A stretch of 64,000 nt of DNA from Sphingobium sp. EP60837 (GTDB lineage: Bacteria; Pseudomonadota; Alphaproteobacteria; Sphingomonadales; Sphingomonadaceae): NCBI RefSeq assembly GCF_001658005.1, contig NZ_CP015987.1, positions 798,001-862,000 on the forward strand, written 5' to 3'. The number at the start of each line of letters is the position of its first letter. Positions within the stretch are counted from its first letter, which is position 1. Shown one piece after another: positions 52,117 to 60,325 of this stretch. A program made the translations under genes and the position numbers. The notes below the pieces were generated by a model. The model made no database searches. It saw only the letters and a list, made by a program, of their open reading frames with translations, and was not told where the DNA came from.

Positions 52117-52484
52117 GCGGAAACTCCTTGGGCGAGTGCGCATGTCGCCTGCCCATCGGGTGATATGATGCGGGTGGCGATCAGCTTGGCGTGCTGTCCG
52201 GCTGCAGCCAGCGCTACCGCTTCGGCTACGCTGCCGGCCCCGTAAGTCGCCAGGCTGGCGGCGGATTGCGTGCGCGTCTTCACGGCCCTAATGTCATCAG
52301 GCGCGAAGAGAATAAGCGGCACCCCCAGCGCGTTGGCCAGCGGCGCGAGCAATGCCGCCTTATGGTTCAGCGTCGCGACGGCCGCCACGGCAACGCCATG
52401 AGCCGCCAGCGCGGCCCGCAAAGCCGCTTCATCCGCCCCGCTGTGACAGCCAAAGCCCGCGACGATCACAGCGTAACGCTCCAT
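52113..52484 (-). CDS. cobE: CobE / CbiG C-terminal domain protein
   Basis: 123 residues starting at the ATG at 52484; the frame upstream to 52586 lies inside cobL. G-F-G-C-H-S-G-A near 10 and the A-T-L-N-H-K-A near 38 segment are the CbiG-C landmarks. Required for efficient cobalamin synthesis, exact role unclear; the CbiG C-terminus is implicated in removal of C20. Overlaps cobL by 19 nt and cobM by ATGA. Confidence 0.85.
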   Translation of the reverse strand: MERYAVIVAGFGCHSGADEAALRAALAAHGVAVAAVATLNHKAALLAPLANALGVPLILFAPDDIRAVKTRTQSAASLATYGAGSVAEAVALAAAGQHAKLIATRIISPDGQATCALAQGVSA

Positions 52485-53668
52485 TGCACCAGCGGATAGG
52501 AGGCTTTCCAGCCCCGCCGCGTGCCAAGTGGCGCGGCGCTGGCCATCTCGATGCGCAGCAACTCGCCGCCCAGACGCGCCTGCCACTGGGCCAGCAGCGC
52601 CTCGGATTCCAGCGTGACGGCGTTGGCGACCAAACGCGTCCGCTCGCCCGGCAGGCCAAGGATCGCCTCCAACAGCGCCTCGCTCAAGCCCCCGCCGACA
52701 AAGATTGCATTGGGCCGTTTGCGGCCCTCCAATATGGCTGGCGCCCTGCCCTCGATCACCGACAAGCGATCGCCGCCCAGCCGCGCCGCATTGGCGCGGC
52801 CGCGCGCGGCGCGAACCGGATCAGCCTCAAAGGCGATCGCCTGCATACGAGGACCGCAGAGCAACCATTCGATTGCGACCGATCCCGACCCAGCGCCGAT
52901 GTCCCACAGCGTCTCTCCCGGAAGCGGTGCGAGCGCCGACAGTGTCAGCGCGCGAACCGGCCGCTTTGTGATCTGGCCATCATGCTCGAACCAGCTGTCG
53001 GCAATGCCGCTGGCGCGCGGCATGACCTCGCCGTCACCCGCCATCGCAATCCCCGCCGCCACCGGATGGGCAACATTATCCCACGCATAGGCATCCGCTC
53101 GCACGGCGCGGATGCGTTCACGCGGCCCGCCAAGCGATTCCATGACATAGAGGGTGGACGCGCCGAAACCCGCCTCAACGAGATAGGTCGCAAGCTCGCC
53201 CACCGCCGCCCCGTCGCGCAGCAGCAGGATCGCTCGGCCGCCGGGCACAAGATCGCGCCGCAGCCGGGCCAGCGGTGCGGCATGAAGGCCATGGCAGACG
53301 ACATCCTGCAACGACCAGCCCAGCCGCGCGGCGGCGATCGAAAAGCTGGACGGCGCGGGAAGGCCGATCCACTCACTGGGATCGAGATGCCGGGCGATGC
53401 TGGCTCCCGCTCCGAACCAGAAAGGGTCACCCGACGCCAGCAGCACCACCGGCTCTCCCCGCCGGGCGAGCAGCGGCGCAACACCATCGTCAAAGGGTAC
53501 TGGCCACGTCAAAAGTTCCGCCTTAAGGGGAGGCAGAAGCGCCAGCTGGCGCGGCGCGCCGGTGACGATGCGCGCCTGCTCCAGCGCGGCGTGGGCGGCG
53601 CTGGACAGGCCCGCCGCTCCATCCTCGCCAATGCCGATGATCGTCAGCCAGGGACTCTCAGCCGCCAT
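52466..53668 (-). CDS. cobL: Precorrin-6Y C5,15-methyltransferase (decarboxylating)
   Basis: 400 residues in two parts: a CbiE-like methyltransferase (about 1-210, I-G-I-G-E-D-G near 11) and a CbiT-like decarboxylating methyltransferase (about 215-400, W-D-I-G-A-G-S-G-S-V near 247). Start at the ATG 53668, with GAGG 9 nt upstream. Its start codon and that of cobK on the other strand share bases (CATG). Confidence 0.92.
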   Translation of the reverse strand: MAAESPWLTIIGIGEDGAAGLSSAAHAALEQARIVTGAPRQLALLPPLKAELLTWPVPFDDGVAPLLARRGEPVVLLASGDPFWFGAGASIARHLDPSEWIGLPAPSSFSIAAARLGWSLQDVVCHGLHAAPLARLRRDLVPGGRAILLLRDGAAVGELATYLVEAGFGASTLYVMESLGGPRERIRAVRADAYAWDNVAHPVAAGIAMAGDGEVMPRASGIADSWFEHDGQITKRPVRALTLSALAPLPGETLWDIGAGSGSVAIEWLLCGPRMQAIAFEADPVRAARGRANAARLGGDRLSVIEGRAPAILEGRKRPNAIFVGGGLSEALLEAILGLPGERTRLVANAVTLESEALLAQWQARLGGELLRIEMASAAPLGTRRGWKASYPLVQWSVTL

Positions 53669-54416
53669 GCGCAACATCCTCATCCTGGGCGGCACGACGG
53701 AGGCCAGCGCGGTCGCAAAGGCGCTGGCGGATCGCGGCGATCGCGCGGTGCTGAGCTATGCCGGACGCACCGGCAATCCCCGCCCGCAGCCGGTCCCTAT
53801 GCGCGTCGGCGGCTTTGGCGGCGTCGCGGGTCTCGCCGCCTATCTGGAGCGGGAGGCAGTCACGCATCTCATCGACGCGACCCACCCCTTTGCCGCTACC
53901 ATGAGCGCCCATGCAGCGGAGGCGGCGCAACAGGCGGGCATCGCGCACATCATGCTGACCCGCCCTGCCTGGAAAGCGGGAAAGGGCGACCGCTGGACTC
54001 ATGTTCCCGACATCGCCAGCGCCGTGGATGCGCTGGCGGAAGAGCCACGGCGCGTCATGCTGGCGCTCGGCCGGATGCATGTGGCGGCCTTCGCCGCCCA
54101 GCCGCAGCATCATTATCTGCTTCGTTTCGTCGATGCCCCGCACGTGCCGCCAGCGCTGCCTCGCCATCATCTGGTGGTGGATCGCGGCCCCTTCACGCTG
54201 GAGGGAGATCTCGCGCTGATGCGCGCGCAGCGGATCGACCTGATCGTCGCCAAGAATGCGGGTGGAGAAGGCGCGCGGGCGAAGCTGGACGCGGCGCGGG
54301 CGCTCGGCCTGCCGGTCATCATGATCCACCGGCCGCCCCTGCCCCAAACGCAGGTGGTACACGGCATCGGCGAAGTGCTCGCGTGGATCGATCATTCGGT
54401 CCAACGCGGGGTGTAG
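53667..54416 (+). CDS. cobK: Precorrin-6A reductase
   Basis: 249 residues with I-L-I-L-G-G-T-T-E-A-S near 4 and D-A-T-H-P-F-A near 70, typical of CobK/CbiJ. Reduces precorrin-6A with NADPH. It is the only plus-strand gene in the cob cluster: its start overlaps that of cobL head-to-head and its last 25 bases overlap cobJ tail-to-tail, so its own promoter must lie inside cobL. Confidence 0.92.
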   Translation: MRNILILGGTTEASAVAKALADRGDRAVLSYAGRTGNPRPQPVPMRVGGFGGVAGLAAYLEREAVTHLIDATHPFAATMSAHAAEAAQQAGIAHIMLTRPAWKAGKGDRWTHVPDIASAVDALAEEPRRVMLALGRMHVAAFAAQPQHHYLLRFVDAPHVPPALPRHHLVVDRGPFTLEGDLALMRAQRIDLIVAKNAGGEGARAKLDAARALGLPVIMIHRPPLPQTQVVHGIGEVLAWIDHSVQRGV

Positions 54417-55141
54417 AGGATAGGGGAGCCGGGCCGTTCGATCAGCCGGCTGTGGCTCGACCCCAATATGACCATCGTGCGCATATCCGCCATCTCGGCC
54501 CCGGCGTCACCCAGACGGACAACGCGCAACTCTTCCTCAGGCGTGGAAACGGCGCGCGCAAACAGGATCAGCCGGTCAGGTCCGCACTCCTGTCTCAGGA
54601 TGTCGAGCGCGCGGGCAAACCCCTCGGGCCGCGCCTTCGACCGGGGATTGTAGAAGGCCATGGCGAAATCGGCTTGCGCTGCGAGGCGCAGGCGCCGTTC
54701 GATCAGCGCCCAGGGCTTCAGATTGTCCGACAGGTTGATGGCGCAGAAATCATGGCCCAGCGGCGAGCCCGCGCGCGCGGCGGCGGCGAGCATGGCGGTG
54801 ATGCCGGGCAGGATGCGTATGTCCAGCAAGCGCCACTCTGCGGGACCCGCCTCCAGCGCCTCGAATAGGGCAGAGGCCATCGCAAAAACGCCCGGATCGC
54901 CCGATGACGCCACCACGACCTGCTTCCCCGCCGCGGCCAGTTCCAGCGCATGGGCGGCGCGCTCCAGTTCCACCCGATTGTCGGAACCATGGCGGACAAG
55001 ACCGGGCCGGTCGGCGACTCGCGCGACATAGGGGAAATAGCCGATAAGATCCGTCGCTTCGGCCAAAGCTTGCATCACTTCGGGCGTGACAAGTTCGTCC
55101 GCGCCGGGTCCGAGCCCCGCCACCGCCACCCATCCGCTCAT
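54392..55141 (-). CDS. cobJ: Precorrin-3B C17-methyltransferase
   Basis: 249 residues, with A-G-L-G-P-G-A-D near 8 and V-A-S-S-G-D-P-G near 78 for SAM. Ring contraction and C17 methylation. Overlaps cobI by ATGA and cobK antisense by 25 bp. Confidence 0.93.
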   Translation of the reverse strand: MSGWVAVAGLGPGADELVTPEVMQALAEATDLIGYFPYVARVADRPGLVRHGSDNRVELERAAHALELAAAGKQVVVASSGDPGVFAMASALFEALEAGPAEWRLLDIRILPGITAMLAAAARAGSPLGHDFCAINLSDNLKPWALIERRLRLAAQADFAMAFYNPRSKARPEGFARALDILRQECGPDRLILFARAVSTPEEELRVVRLGDAGAEMADMRTMVILGSSHSRLIERPGSPILYTPRWTE

Positions 55142-55860
55142 GGCCGCCGTCCCTGGCCGTGAACCAGCAGGATGGAGAAATAGCCGGTCACCGCCTGTGC
55201 TTCGGGAAGCGGCGTGATCTTCTGGTCGGCCATGGTCGCATATTCGACTAGCCAGGCGCAGTCCTGCTTCCCCGCCGCCTCGACCGCGCGGCGCAGCTTG
55301 GCCAAGTTGCGGCCGATCTTCATGACCACCAGCGCATTGGTGTCGTGGATGCGCCGGGCGAGTTCCTCTTCAGGCAGCGTCGCCATGAGGACCGTCAGCA
55401 CATCATCCCCCCAGCTGATCGGTGTGCCGCTGGCGGTCCAGGCCCCCGACATGCCGGTGATGCCTGGCACGATCCGCACCGGCGCAAGCGGCGACAGGCG
55501 GCTGTGCAGATGCATGAAGCTGCCGTAGAAAAAGGGGTCGCCCTCGCACAGCACCACCACATCCTCGCCATCCGCTGCCAGCCTGTGGAGATGCGCGGTG
55601 CAGTCGGCATAAAAGGCGGACAACGCCTGATTATAGCGCGGGTCGCTGACCGGTATTTCGGTCGTCACTGGATATTCCATCGCATATTCGATGGCATCGG
55701 GCCTTAGCAGCCCCTCGACGATGCGCCGGGCATGGCCGTGGCGTCCCGGCTTGCGGAAATAGGCGATGTGGCGGGCGTTGCGGATCAGCCGGTCGGCGCG
55801 CACGCTCATCAGGTCCTGCGCGCCGGGGCCAAGGCCGACGCCATGAATGACCCCGCTCAT
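55138..55860 (-). CDS. cobI: Precorrin-2 C20-methyltransferase
   Basis: 240 residues with G-L-G-P-G-A-Q-D near 10 and L-C-E-G-D-P-F near 104. Methylates C20 of precorrin-2, the committed step. Overlaps cobH by ATGA. Confidence 0.93.
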   Translation of the reverse strand: MSGVIHGVGLGPGAQDLMSVRADRLIRNARHIAYFRKPGRHGHARRIVEGLLRPDAIEYAMEYPVTTEIPVSDPRYNQALSAFYADCTAHLHRLAADGEDVVVLCEGDPFFYGSFMHLHSRLSPLAPVRIVPGITGMSGAWTASGTPISWGDDVLTVLMATLPEEELARRIHDTNALVVMKIGRNLAKLRRAVEAAGKQDCAWLVEYATMADQKITPLPEAQAVTGYFSILLVHGQGRRP

Positions 55861-56489
55861 TCGGCCGCACTCGCCAGCGCGTTGATGGCGGCCACGGTCA
55901 TGGCGCTGCCGCCCAGCCGCCCCTCAACGATGCAGCAGGGGACGGGCTGCGCCTCCCACAGCGCCTCCTTGGATTCCGCTGCTCCGACGAAGCCGACCGG
56001 GCAACCGATGATTGCGGCGGGGCGAGGGCAGGCGGGGTCCTCCAGCATGTTCAGCAAGTGGAAGAGAGCAGTCGGCGCATTCCCGATCGCGACGATCGCG
56101 CCCTCCATATGCGGCCGCCACAGCTCTAGCGCCGCTGCAGAGCGCGTATTGTTCATGGCGCGGGCGAGATCGGGCACTTGCGGATCGCCCAGGGTGCAGA
56201 GGATCGGATTATCAACGGGCAGGCGGGCGCGCGTGATCCCCTCCGATACCATGCGTGCGTCGCACAGGATCGGCGCGCCTGCTTCCAACGCCGCGAAGGC
56301 TGTGACCGCGAAGCTTGGGGAGAAGCGGATATGGCGGACGAGGTCCACCATCCCGGCGGCATGTATCATGCGCACGGCGACCCGCTCTTCTTCGGGCGAG
56401 AAGCGGCCAAGCTCCGCCTCCGCGCGGATGGTGCGGAAGGACTGGCGATAAATTTCCGCCCCATCCCTTTCATAGACATGCGGCATCAT
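55857..56489 (-). CDS. cobH: Precorrin-8X methylmutase
   Basis: 210 residues of the CobH/CbiC fold, with M-I-H-A-A-G-M-V-D near 42 containing the conserved catalytic His, and G-C-P-V-G-F-V-G near 155. Moves the C11 methyl to C12 to give hydrogenobyrinate. Overlaps cobG and cobI. Confidence 0.93.
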   Translation of the reverse strand: MMPHVYERDGAEIYRQSFRTIRAEAELGRFSPEEERVAVRMIHAAGMVDLVRHIRFSPSFAVTAFAALEAGAPILCDARMVSEGITRARLPVDNPILCTLGDPQVPDLARAMNNTRSAAALELWRPHMEGAIVAIGNAPTALFHLLNMLEDPACPRPAAIIGCPVGFVGAAESKEALWEAQPVPCCIVEGRLGGSAMTVAAINALASAAE

Positions 56490-57598
56490 TGGACTCCGAA
56501 GAGGGTAAGGATCTGGTCAGGCGAGAGGCCCGCGCGAAGCGGCGGCGCGCCCGCACGGGCGTTATGGGCAAGGTCGAAGCGTCCCGAGCGGCCGGTCAGC
56601 ATGACCGCCGCCCGCGACGGACGCGCGCATCCCTTGGCGCATCCGGAGACATGGAGCCCTGGAACATGCGGGGCGAGCCGAATCGCAAGGTCGCGCGTGG
56701 CGACACTCGCCTGGGGGCAGGCGGGCGCACCGGGACAGGCATCGGCAGAAAGGCGTGGGTCGTCAGGGTCGTCCGGCGCAGCATTGCCGCCCTCCAGCAG
56801 CAAGCCGCGCCAGGGCGTCAGGCGCACGGCCTGTACGCCGTCCTCCATGATCGAGAGTAGTGCGGTTGCCTCGACCCGTCCAAAGGGCGCGGCGTAAAAA
56901 GGCCCCGGCGCTTGAGCAAGCGCAGAGGCGCGCGAACGAGGCGACGCGGGCGCCTCACCCGCGGGAAGCGGCGCCAAATGCCGCGCCATGCGCCCGGCCT
57001 GCACGCCGCCGCTGGCAACAAACCAGTGAGCAAGGCTGATCAGCGCGTCCACCGCATCTTCCGCAGTGACGGACGCGCCTCTTTCCCGTCCATCGGCGCG
57101 CAGGATCAGCCCGCCGCTCGTTCCCCGCTCGATCCGGAAATCCGCCGGGGCATCGGTCAGCACAGGCGCAGGCCCCGCGTCGATCGCAAAGCCGATCTTG
57201 GCGGGCAGCTCGGGCAGTTCATCCATGCGCGCGATCAATTCATTGGCGATCGATGCGCTGATGTCGCCCTCTGCCCAATCCGGATTGAGGATCAGCGGCG
57301 CGCGCATTTCCCGCGCTGGATCAGCCTGCGCCAAGTCCAAGGCGACAAGCCTTTCTATCAACGCGCGATGCACCACCTCGCGCACGCCCCGAACCTGAAG
57401 CGCGGCCCGATTGGTGAGGTCGATATGGCCATTGCCATGACGCAAAGCTGCTTCATACAGACCTTCGGCCTGCGCTCGGCTCATCCGACCAAGCGCCGGG
57501 CGAACGCGCACCAGCAGCCCGTCGCCCGCCATCATCGGCTGCCATGCGGTCGGGCACCAGCCGCGCACGGCGGCGACGTGCTGCGCCTGCTTCTGCAT
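56486..57598 (-). CDS. cobG: Precorrin-3B synthase
   Basis: 370 residues from the ATG at 57598 (AAGGA 8 nt upstream). Nitrite/sulfite-reductase-like protein with 4Fe-4S/siroheme-type cysteines in C-P-G-A-P-A-C-P near 282 and the C-A-K-G-C segment near 318. It hydroxylates C20 using oxygen, which marks the aerobic pathway. First gene under the cobalamin riboswitch, heading cobG-H-I-J. Confidence 0.9.
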   Translation of the reverse strand: MQKQAQHVAAVRGWCPTAWQPMMAGDGLLVRVRPALGRMSRAQAEGLYEAALRHGNGHIDLTNRAALQVRGVREVVHRALIERLVALDLAQADPAREMRAPLILNPDWAEGDISASIANELIARMDELPELPAKIGFAIDAGPAPVLTDAPADFRIERGTSGGLILRADGRERGASVTAEDAVDALISLAHWFVASGGVQAGRMARHLAPLPAGEAPASPRSRASALAQAPGPFYAAPFGRVEATALLSIMEDGVQAVRLTPWRGLLLEGGNAAPDDPDDPRLSADACPGAPACPQASVATRDLAIRLAPHVPGLHVSGCAKGCARPSRAAVMLTGRSGRFDLAHNARAGAPPLRAGLSPDQILTLFGVQ

Positions 57599-57607
57599 TG
57601 CTCCCAT

Positions 57608-57756
57608 CCTTCCACGCTCGCGCCACGACCAGCGGACGGCACGCGCAGGCGCACGGGGAAAGCCGCACGCCGCACGGCCGCAGCCGCACCCTATTCGTCG
57701 CTCAAACGGAGAACCGAGCCGTGACCATCCCCTGGGTCATGGCAAGAGCGACCTTT
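57608..57756 (-). other. GC-rich leader between riboswitch and cobG
   Basis: 149 bp with several GCCGCACG-type repeats (57660-57685) able to form stems; this is where the riboswitch's expression platform should lie, either a terminator or a stem that blocks the ribosome site. No gene is visible. Confidence 0.45.
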
Positions 57757-57950
57757 GCTCCGGCAGGTCTCCTGGCTTGCGGGTCATAGCGTCGGCATGG
57801 GGCCTTCCCGGATCGCTCCAGTGGCTGACCGTCCCATCTTCAGGGTCCGGCCGATCCATGCCTTGCTCGCCGCTCACAGTTGCAGGGACAGCCGCGGATT
57901 AGGGAGGCAACCCTCCCGCACCGCGTTCCCATTTAAGTCCCTTGCGGGAC
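57757..57950 (-). ncRNA. Cobalamin (AdoCbl) riboswitch
   Basis: Read on the minus strand, the conserved blocks occur in order: GTCCCGCAAGGGAC hairpin, GGGAACGCGGTG, AATCCGCGGCTGTCCCTGCA, GCCACTGGA, and AGCCAGGAGACCTGCCG. These are the signature of AdoCbl riboswitches, including the B12-box (57761-57779 region). It precedes cobG, so the cobG-H-I-J(-L...) message is repressed by coenzyme B12. Confidence 0.95.
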
Positions 57951-58101
57951 ACCGGCGCGATCGATGAACCGGGCAAGGCCCGGTCCGCTGCGCTTCATAA
58001 AGGGGATGCGCGCGAAAGGAAAGTGGGCAGCGGCGGCTTGCTTGCGCCTGTCATGGCCTGACGCTACTCCCTTGGCCCATAACGATATGGAGAGAGAATT
58101 G

Positions 58102-58965
58102 ATGAGCGATCTCAGCTTCGAAGCGACCAGCCGTTTCCTGGAAACCGCCAATGGACGGTTGCATTATCATGAGGCTGGATCGGGGCCGGCACTGCTATTG
58201 CTTCATGGCTCAGGTCCGGGCGTCACGGGCTGGGCGAATTTCCAGGGCAATCTGCCGCTCTTCTCGCAGCATTTCCGTACGATCATTCTCGATGCACCGG
58301 GCTACGGCAAAAGCGATCCCGTAGATGGCGATCCGGTTGCGGTGGCGCGCGATGCGGTGGTTGCGCTGATGGACGGCCTCGGTATCGATCGCGCCCATAT
58401 CCTCGGCAACAGCTATGGCGGCATCGTCGGCGGCCATCTCGCCGCGTCGCATCCGCAAAGGGTGCTGCGCTACATTACGATCGGCGGGATCGGGTTCAAC
58501 ATCACCTCCACCTTCCCCAATGAAGGTCTGACCCGGCTCGTCGATTTCATCGAGGATCCAACGCGCGAGAACATCATCGCCTGGCTGGAGTCGATGGTGT
58601 ACGACAAGTCCATCATCACCGACGAGCTTATCGACATGCGCTACAAGGCCGCGCTCGAACCGGTGACGATGGAGAGCAGCCGTAAGATGTACACGCGCTC
58701 CGCGCTCGGCTTCATCGCACAGTCCATGAGCGGGCCGGGCGTGTCGCAGCGGATCGACTATCTCGGCAAGATCCAGGCGCCGACCCTGATCACCTGGGGC
58801 CGCGATGACAAAGTCAGCCCGCTGGACGGCGCGTTCCTGCCGATGCGGGTGATCCCCAATGCGGAACTGCATGTGTTCCCCAAATGCGGCCATTGGGCGA
58901 TGATCGAGTGCAAGCAGCGGTTTGAAGAGCTGGCGCTCGGGTTCTTGTTGGATGGGCGGGCGTAG
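58102..58965 (+). CDS. Meta-cleavage-type alpha/beta hydrolase
   Basis: 287 residues from the ATG at 58102 (GGAGAGAG upstream; the frame to 57964 is leader sequence). H-G-S-G-P-G-V near 35-41, nucleophile Ser104 in G-N-S-Y-G-G, an acid in G-R-D-D-K near 234 and base His in C-G-H-W near 263. It resembles HsaD-type C-C hydrolases yet stands alone inside the cobalamin cluster, divergent from the riboswitch. The substrate is unknown; a catabolic role paralogous to hsaD is the simplest guess. Confidence 0.82.
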   Translation: MSDLSFEATSRFLETANGRLHYHEAGSGPALLLLHGSGPGVTGWANFQGNLPLFSQHFRTIILDAPGYGKSDPVDGDPVAVARDAVVALMDGLGIDRAHILGNSYGGIVGGHLAASHPQRVLRYITIGGIGFNITSTFPNEGLTRLVDFIEDPTRENIIAWLESMVYDKSIITDELIDMRYKAALEPVTMESSRKMYTRSALGFIAQSMSGPGVSQRIDYLGKIQAPTLITWGRDDKVSPLDGAFLPMRVIPNAELHVFPKCGHWAMIECKQRFEELALGFLLDGRA

Positions 58966-58989
58966 GCGCGCTCAGTCCTCCTGGAATCA

Positions 58990-59063
58990 CCCGTTCAGGC
59001 TGAGCTTGTCGAAGCCTCCACTTTCTTCAGGAAACGCCCTTCGACAGGCTCAGGGCGAACGGG
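58990..59063. repeat. Sphingomonad extragenic palindrome pair
   Basis: Arms CCCGTTCAGGCTGAGCTTGTC (58990-59010) and GACAGGCTCAGGGCGAACGGG (59043-59063) are largely inverted copies, with the core TTCGACAGGCTCAGGGC. They lie between two convergent genes and would fold into a long stem, probably acting as a terminator. A degenerate relative is at 869-915 and a half-copy at 24269-24282. Confidence 0.8.
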
Positions 59064-59079
59064 CTGGGTGCGCGTGATC

Positions 59080-59718
59080 CTAACGCCGCACCACCACCGA
59101 ATGCCAATCCATGCGCTGTTCCCAGCCGCGCCGCTCCAGTTCCGGCGCATCCTCCTCAATCTCCGGCTTCCCAAGGCATAGCAGCCCAAGACATTCCCAA
59201 CTGGCGGGAATATCCAGCATCGCGTCCACGCCTTGGGGTTCCAAGATGGAAACCCATCCCATGCCGATGCTCCGCGTCCGCGCCGCCAGCCACAGCGTGT
59301 GCACCGCCATGACGCAGCTATAACGGCGCGCTTCCGGCATGGTCGCGGCCCCCAGATGATGGCCCGTCTCCGTTCCATCGTCGCAATAGACGGCGAACAG
59401 CACCGGGGCTTCACGCAGGCCATGCAGTTTCAGGCTGCGATAAAGCTTATCCTGTTCGCCCTCATATTCCTTTCCCGCCGCCCGCACCTGCGCATCGACA
59501 TGGCAGGCCAGTTGCTCCCGAAGTCCGTCCGTCTCGATCCGCACAAAGCGCCAAGGCTGTGACAGCCCAACCGAGGGCGCGCGATGCGCCATGCTCAGCA
59601 GCCATTCGACATCGCTCTCGTCGATCGGATCGGTGCGGAAATGGCGGATGTCCCGCCGTGCCCGCACCAGCGCCTCGAATTGTGCGCTGTCGATCGGGGT
59701 GATGGCGGGCGCGCTCAT
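59080..59718 (-). CDS. bluB: 5,6-dimethylbenzimidazole synthase
   Basis: 212 residues of the nitroreductase fold, with R-R-D-I-R-H-F near 16 for FMN phosphate and A-P-S-V-G-L-S-Q-P-W-R near 48. BluB cleaves FMN with oxygen to make the lower ligand of cobalamin. It sits 1 nt after cobO, so it belongs to the cobN-cobO-bluB unit. Confidence 0.93.
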   Translation of the reverse strand: MSAPAITPIDSAQFEALVRARRDIRHFRTDPIDESDVEWLLSMAHRAPSVGLSQPWRFVRIETDGLREQLACHVDAQVRAAGKEYEGEQDKLYRSLKLHGLREAPVLFAVYCDDGTETGHHLGAATMPEARRYSCVMAVHTLWLAARTRSIGMGWVSILEPQGVDAMLDIPASWECLGLLCLGKPEIEEDAPELERRGWEQRMDWHSVVVRR

Positions 59719-59719
59719 G

Positions 59720-60325
59720 TCAAAATTCTATTCCCGCTTGGGCCTTCACACCGCTGCGGAAGGGATGCTTGACCATCGTCATCTCGGTTACAAGATCGGC
59801 CGCCTCGATCAGCGCTTCGGGCGCGTTGCGTCCGGTGATCAGGACATGCTTCATCTCGCCCCTTCCGCTCACGGTTTCGACAACTTCCTCCACCGGCAGA
59901 TAGTCGTAACGCAGGACGATATTAAGCTCATCGGCCAAGACCATATCATAGGCGGGATCGGCGATCATCCGCTTTACCTCATCCCATGCTTCGCGGGCGA
60001 GCGCGATGTCGCGGGTCTTGTCCTGCGTGTTCCAGGTGAAGCCTTCGCCCATGGGCTTGAACGTGACATTGTCCGGAAACGCATCGAACACGACTTTTTC
60101 TCCGGTCGTCATCGCGCCCTTTACGAACTGGACGACGCCCACCTTCTTGCCATGACCAATGGCGCGCACGACCATGCCGAGCGCAGCTGTCGTCTTGCCC
60201 TTACCCTTGCCGGTATGGACGATCAGCAGGCCCTTTTCCTGCGTTTTGGTCGCCATGATCTTTTCATGCGCGGCCTGCTTCTTCTTCATCTTCTCTGCAT
60301 GTTGTTCGGGCGTACGTTCGATCAT
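59720..60325 (-). CDS. cobO: Cob(I)yrinic acid a,c-diamide adenosyltransferase
   Basis: 201 residues from the ATG at 60325 (ATGA overlap with cobN). The P-loop is H-T-G-K-G-K-G-K-T-T near 37-46 and V-L-A-D-E-L-N-I near 128 follows. CobO/CobA-type enzymes transfer adenosyl from ATP to cobalt. Confidence 0.94.
   Translation of the reverse strand: MIERTPEQHAEKMKKKQAAHEKIMATKTQEKGLLIVHTGKGKGKTTAALGMVVRAIGHGKKVGVVQFVKGAMTTGEKVVFDAFPDNVTFKPMGEGFTWNTQDKTRDIALAREAWDEVKRMIADPAYDMVLADELNIVLRYDYLPVEEVVETVSGRGEMKHVLITGRNAPEALIEAADLVTEMTMVKHPFRSGVKAQAGIEF

Noticed and set aside
52352..54868. 838-codon plus-strand open frame across cobE, cobL and cobK
   Set aside because: It runs antisense to cobE and cobL and in a different frame from cobK; its product is Arg/Gln/Pro-rich with no family pattern. 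It is a high-GC shadow frame.
57964..58101. Start of the hydrolase gene at 57964
   Set aside because: The added 46 residues do not resemble the family and overlap the riboswitch's 5' flank; the ATG at 58102 has a good ribosome site.
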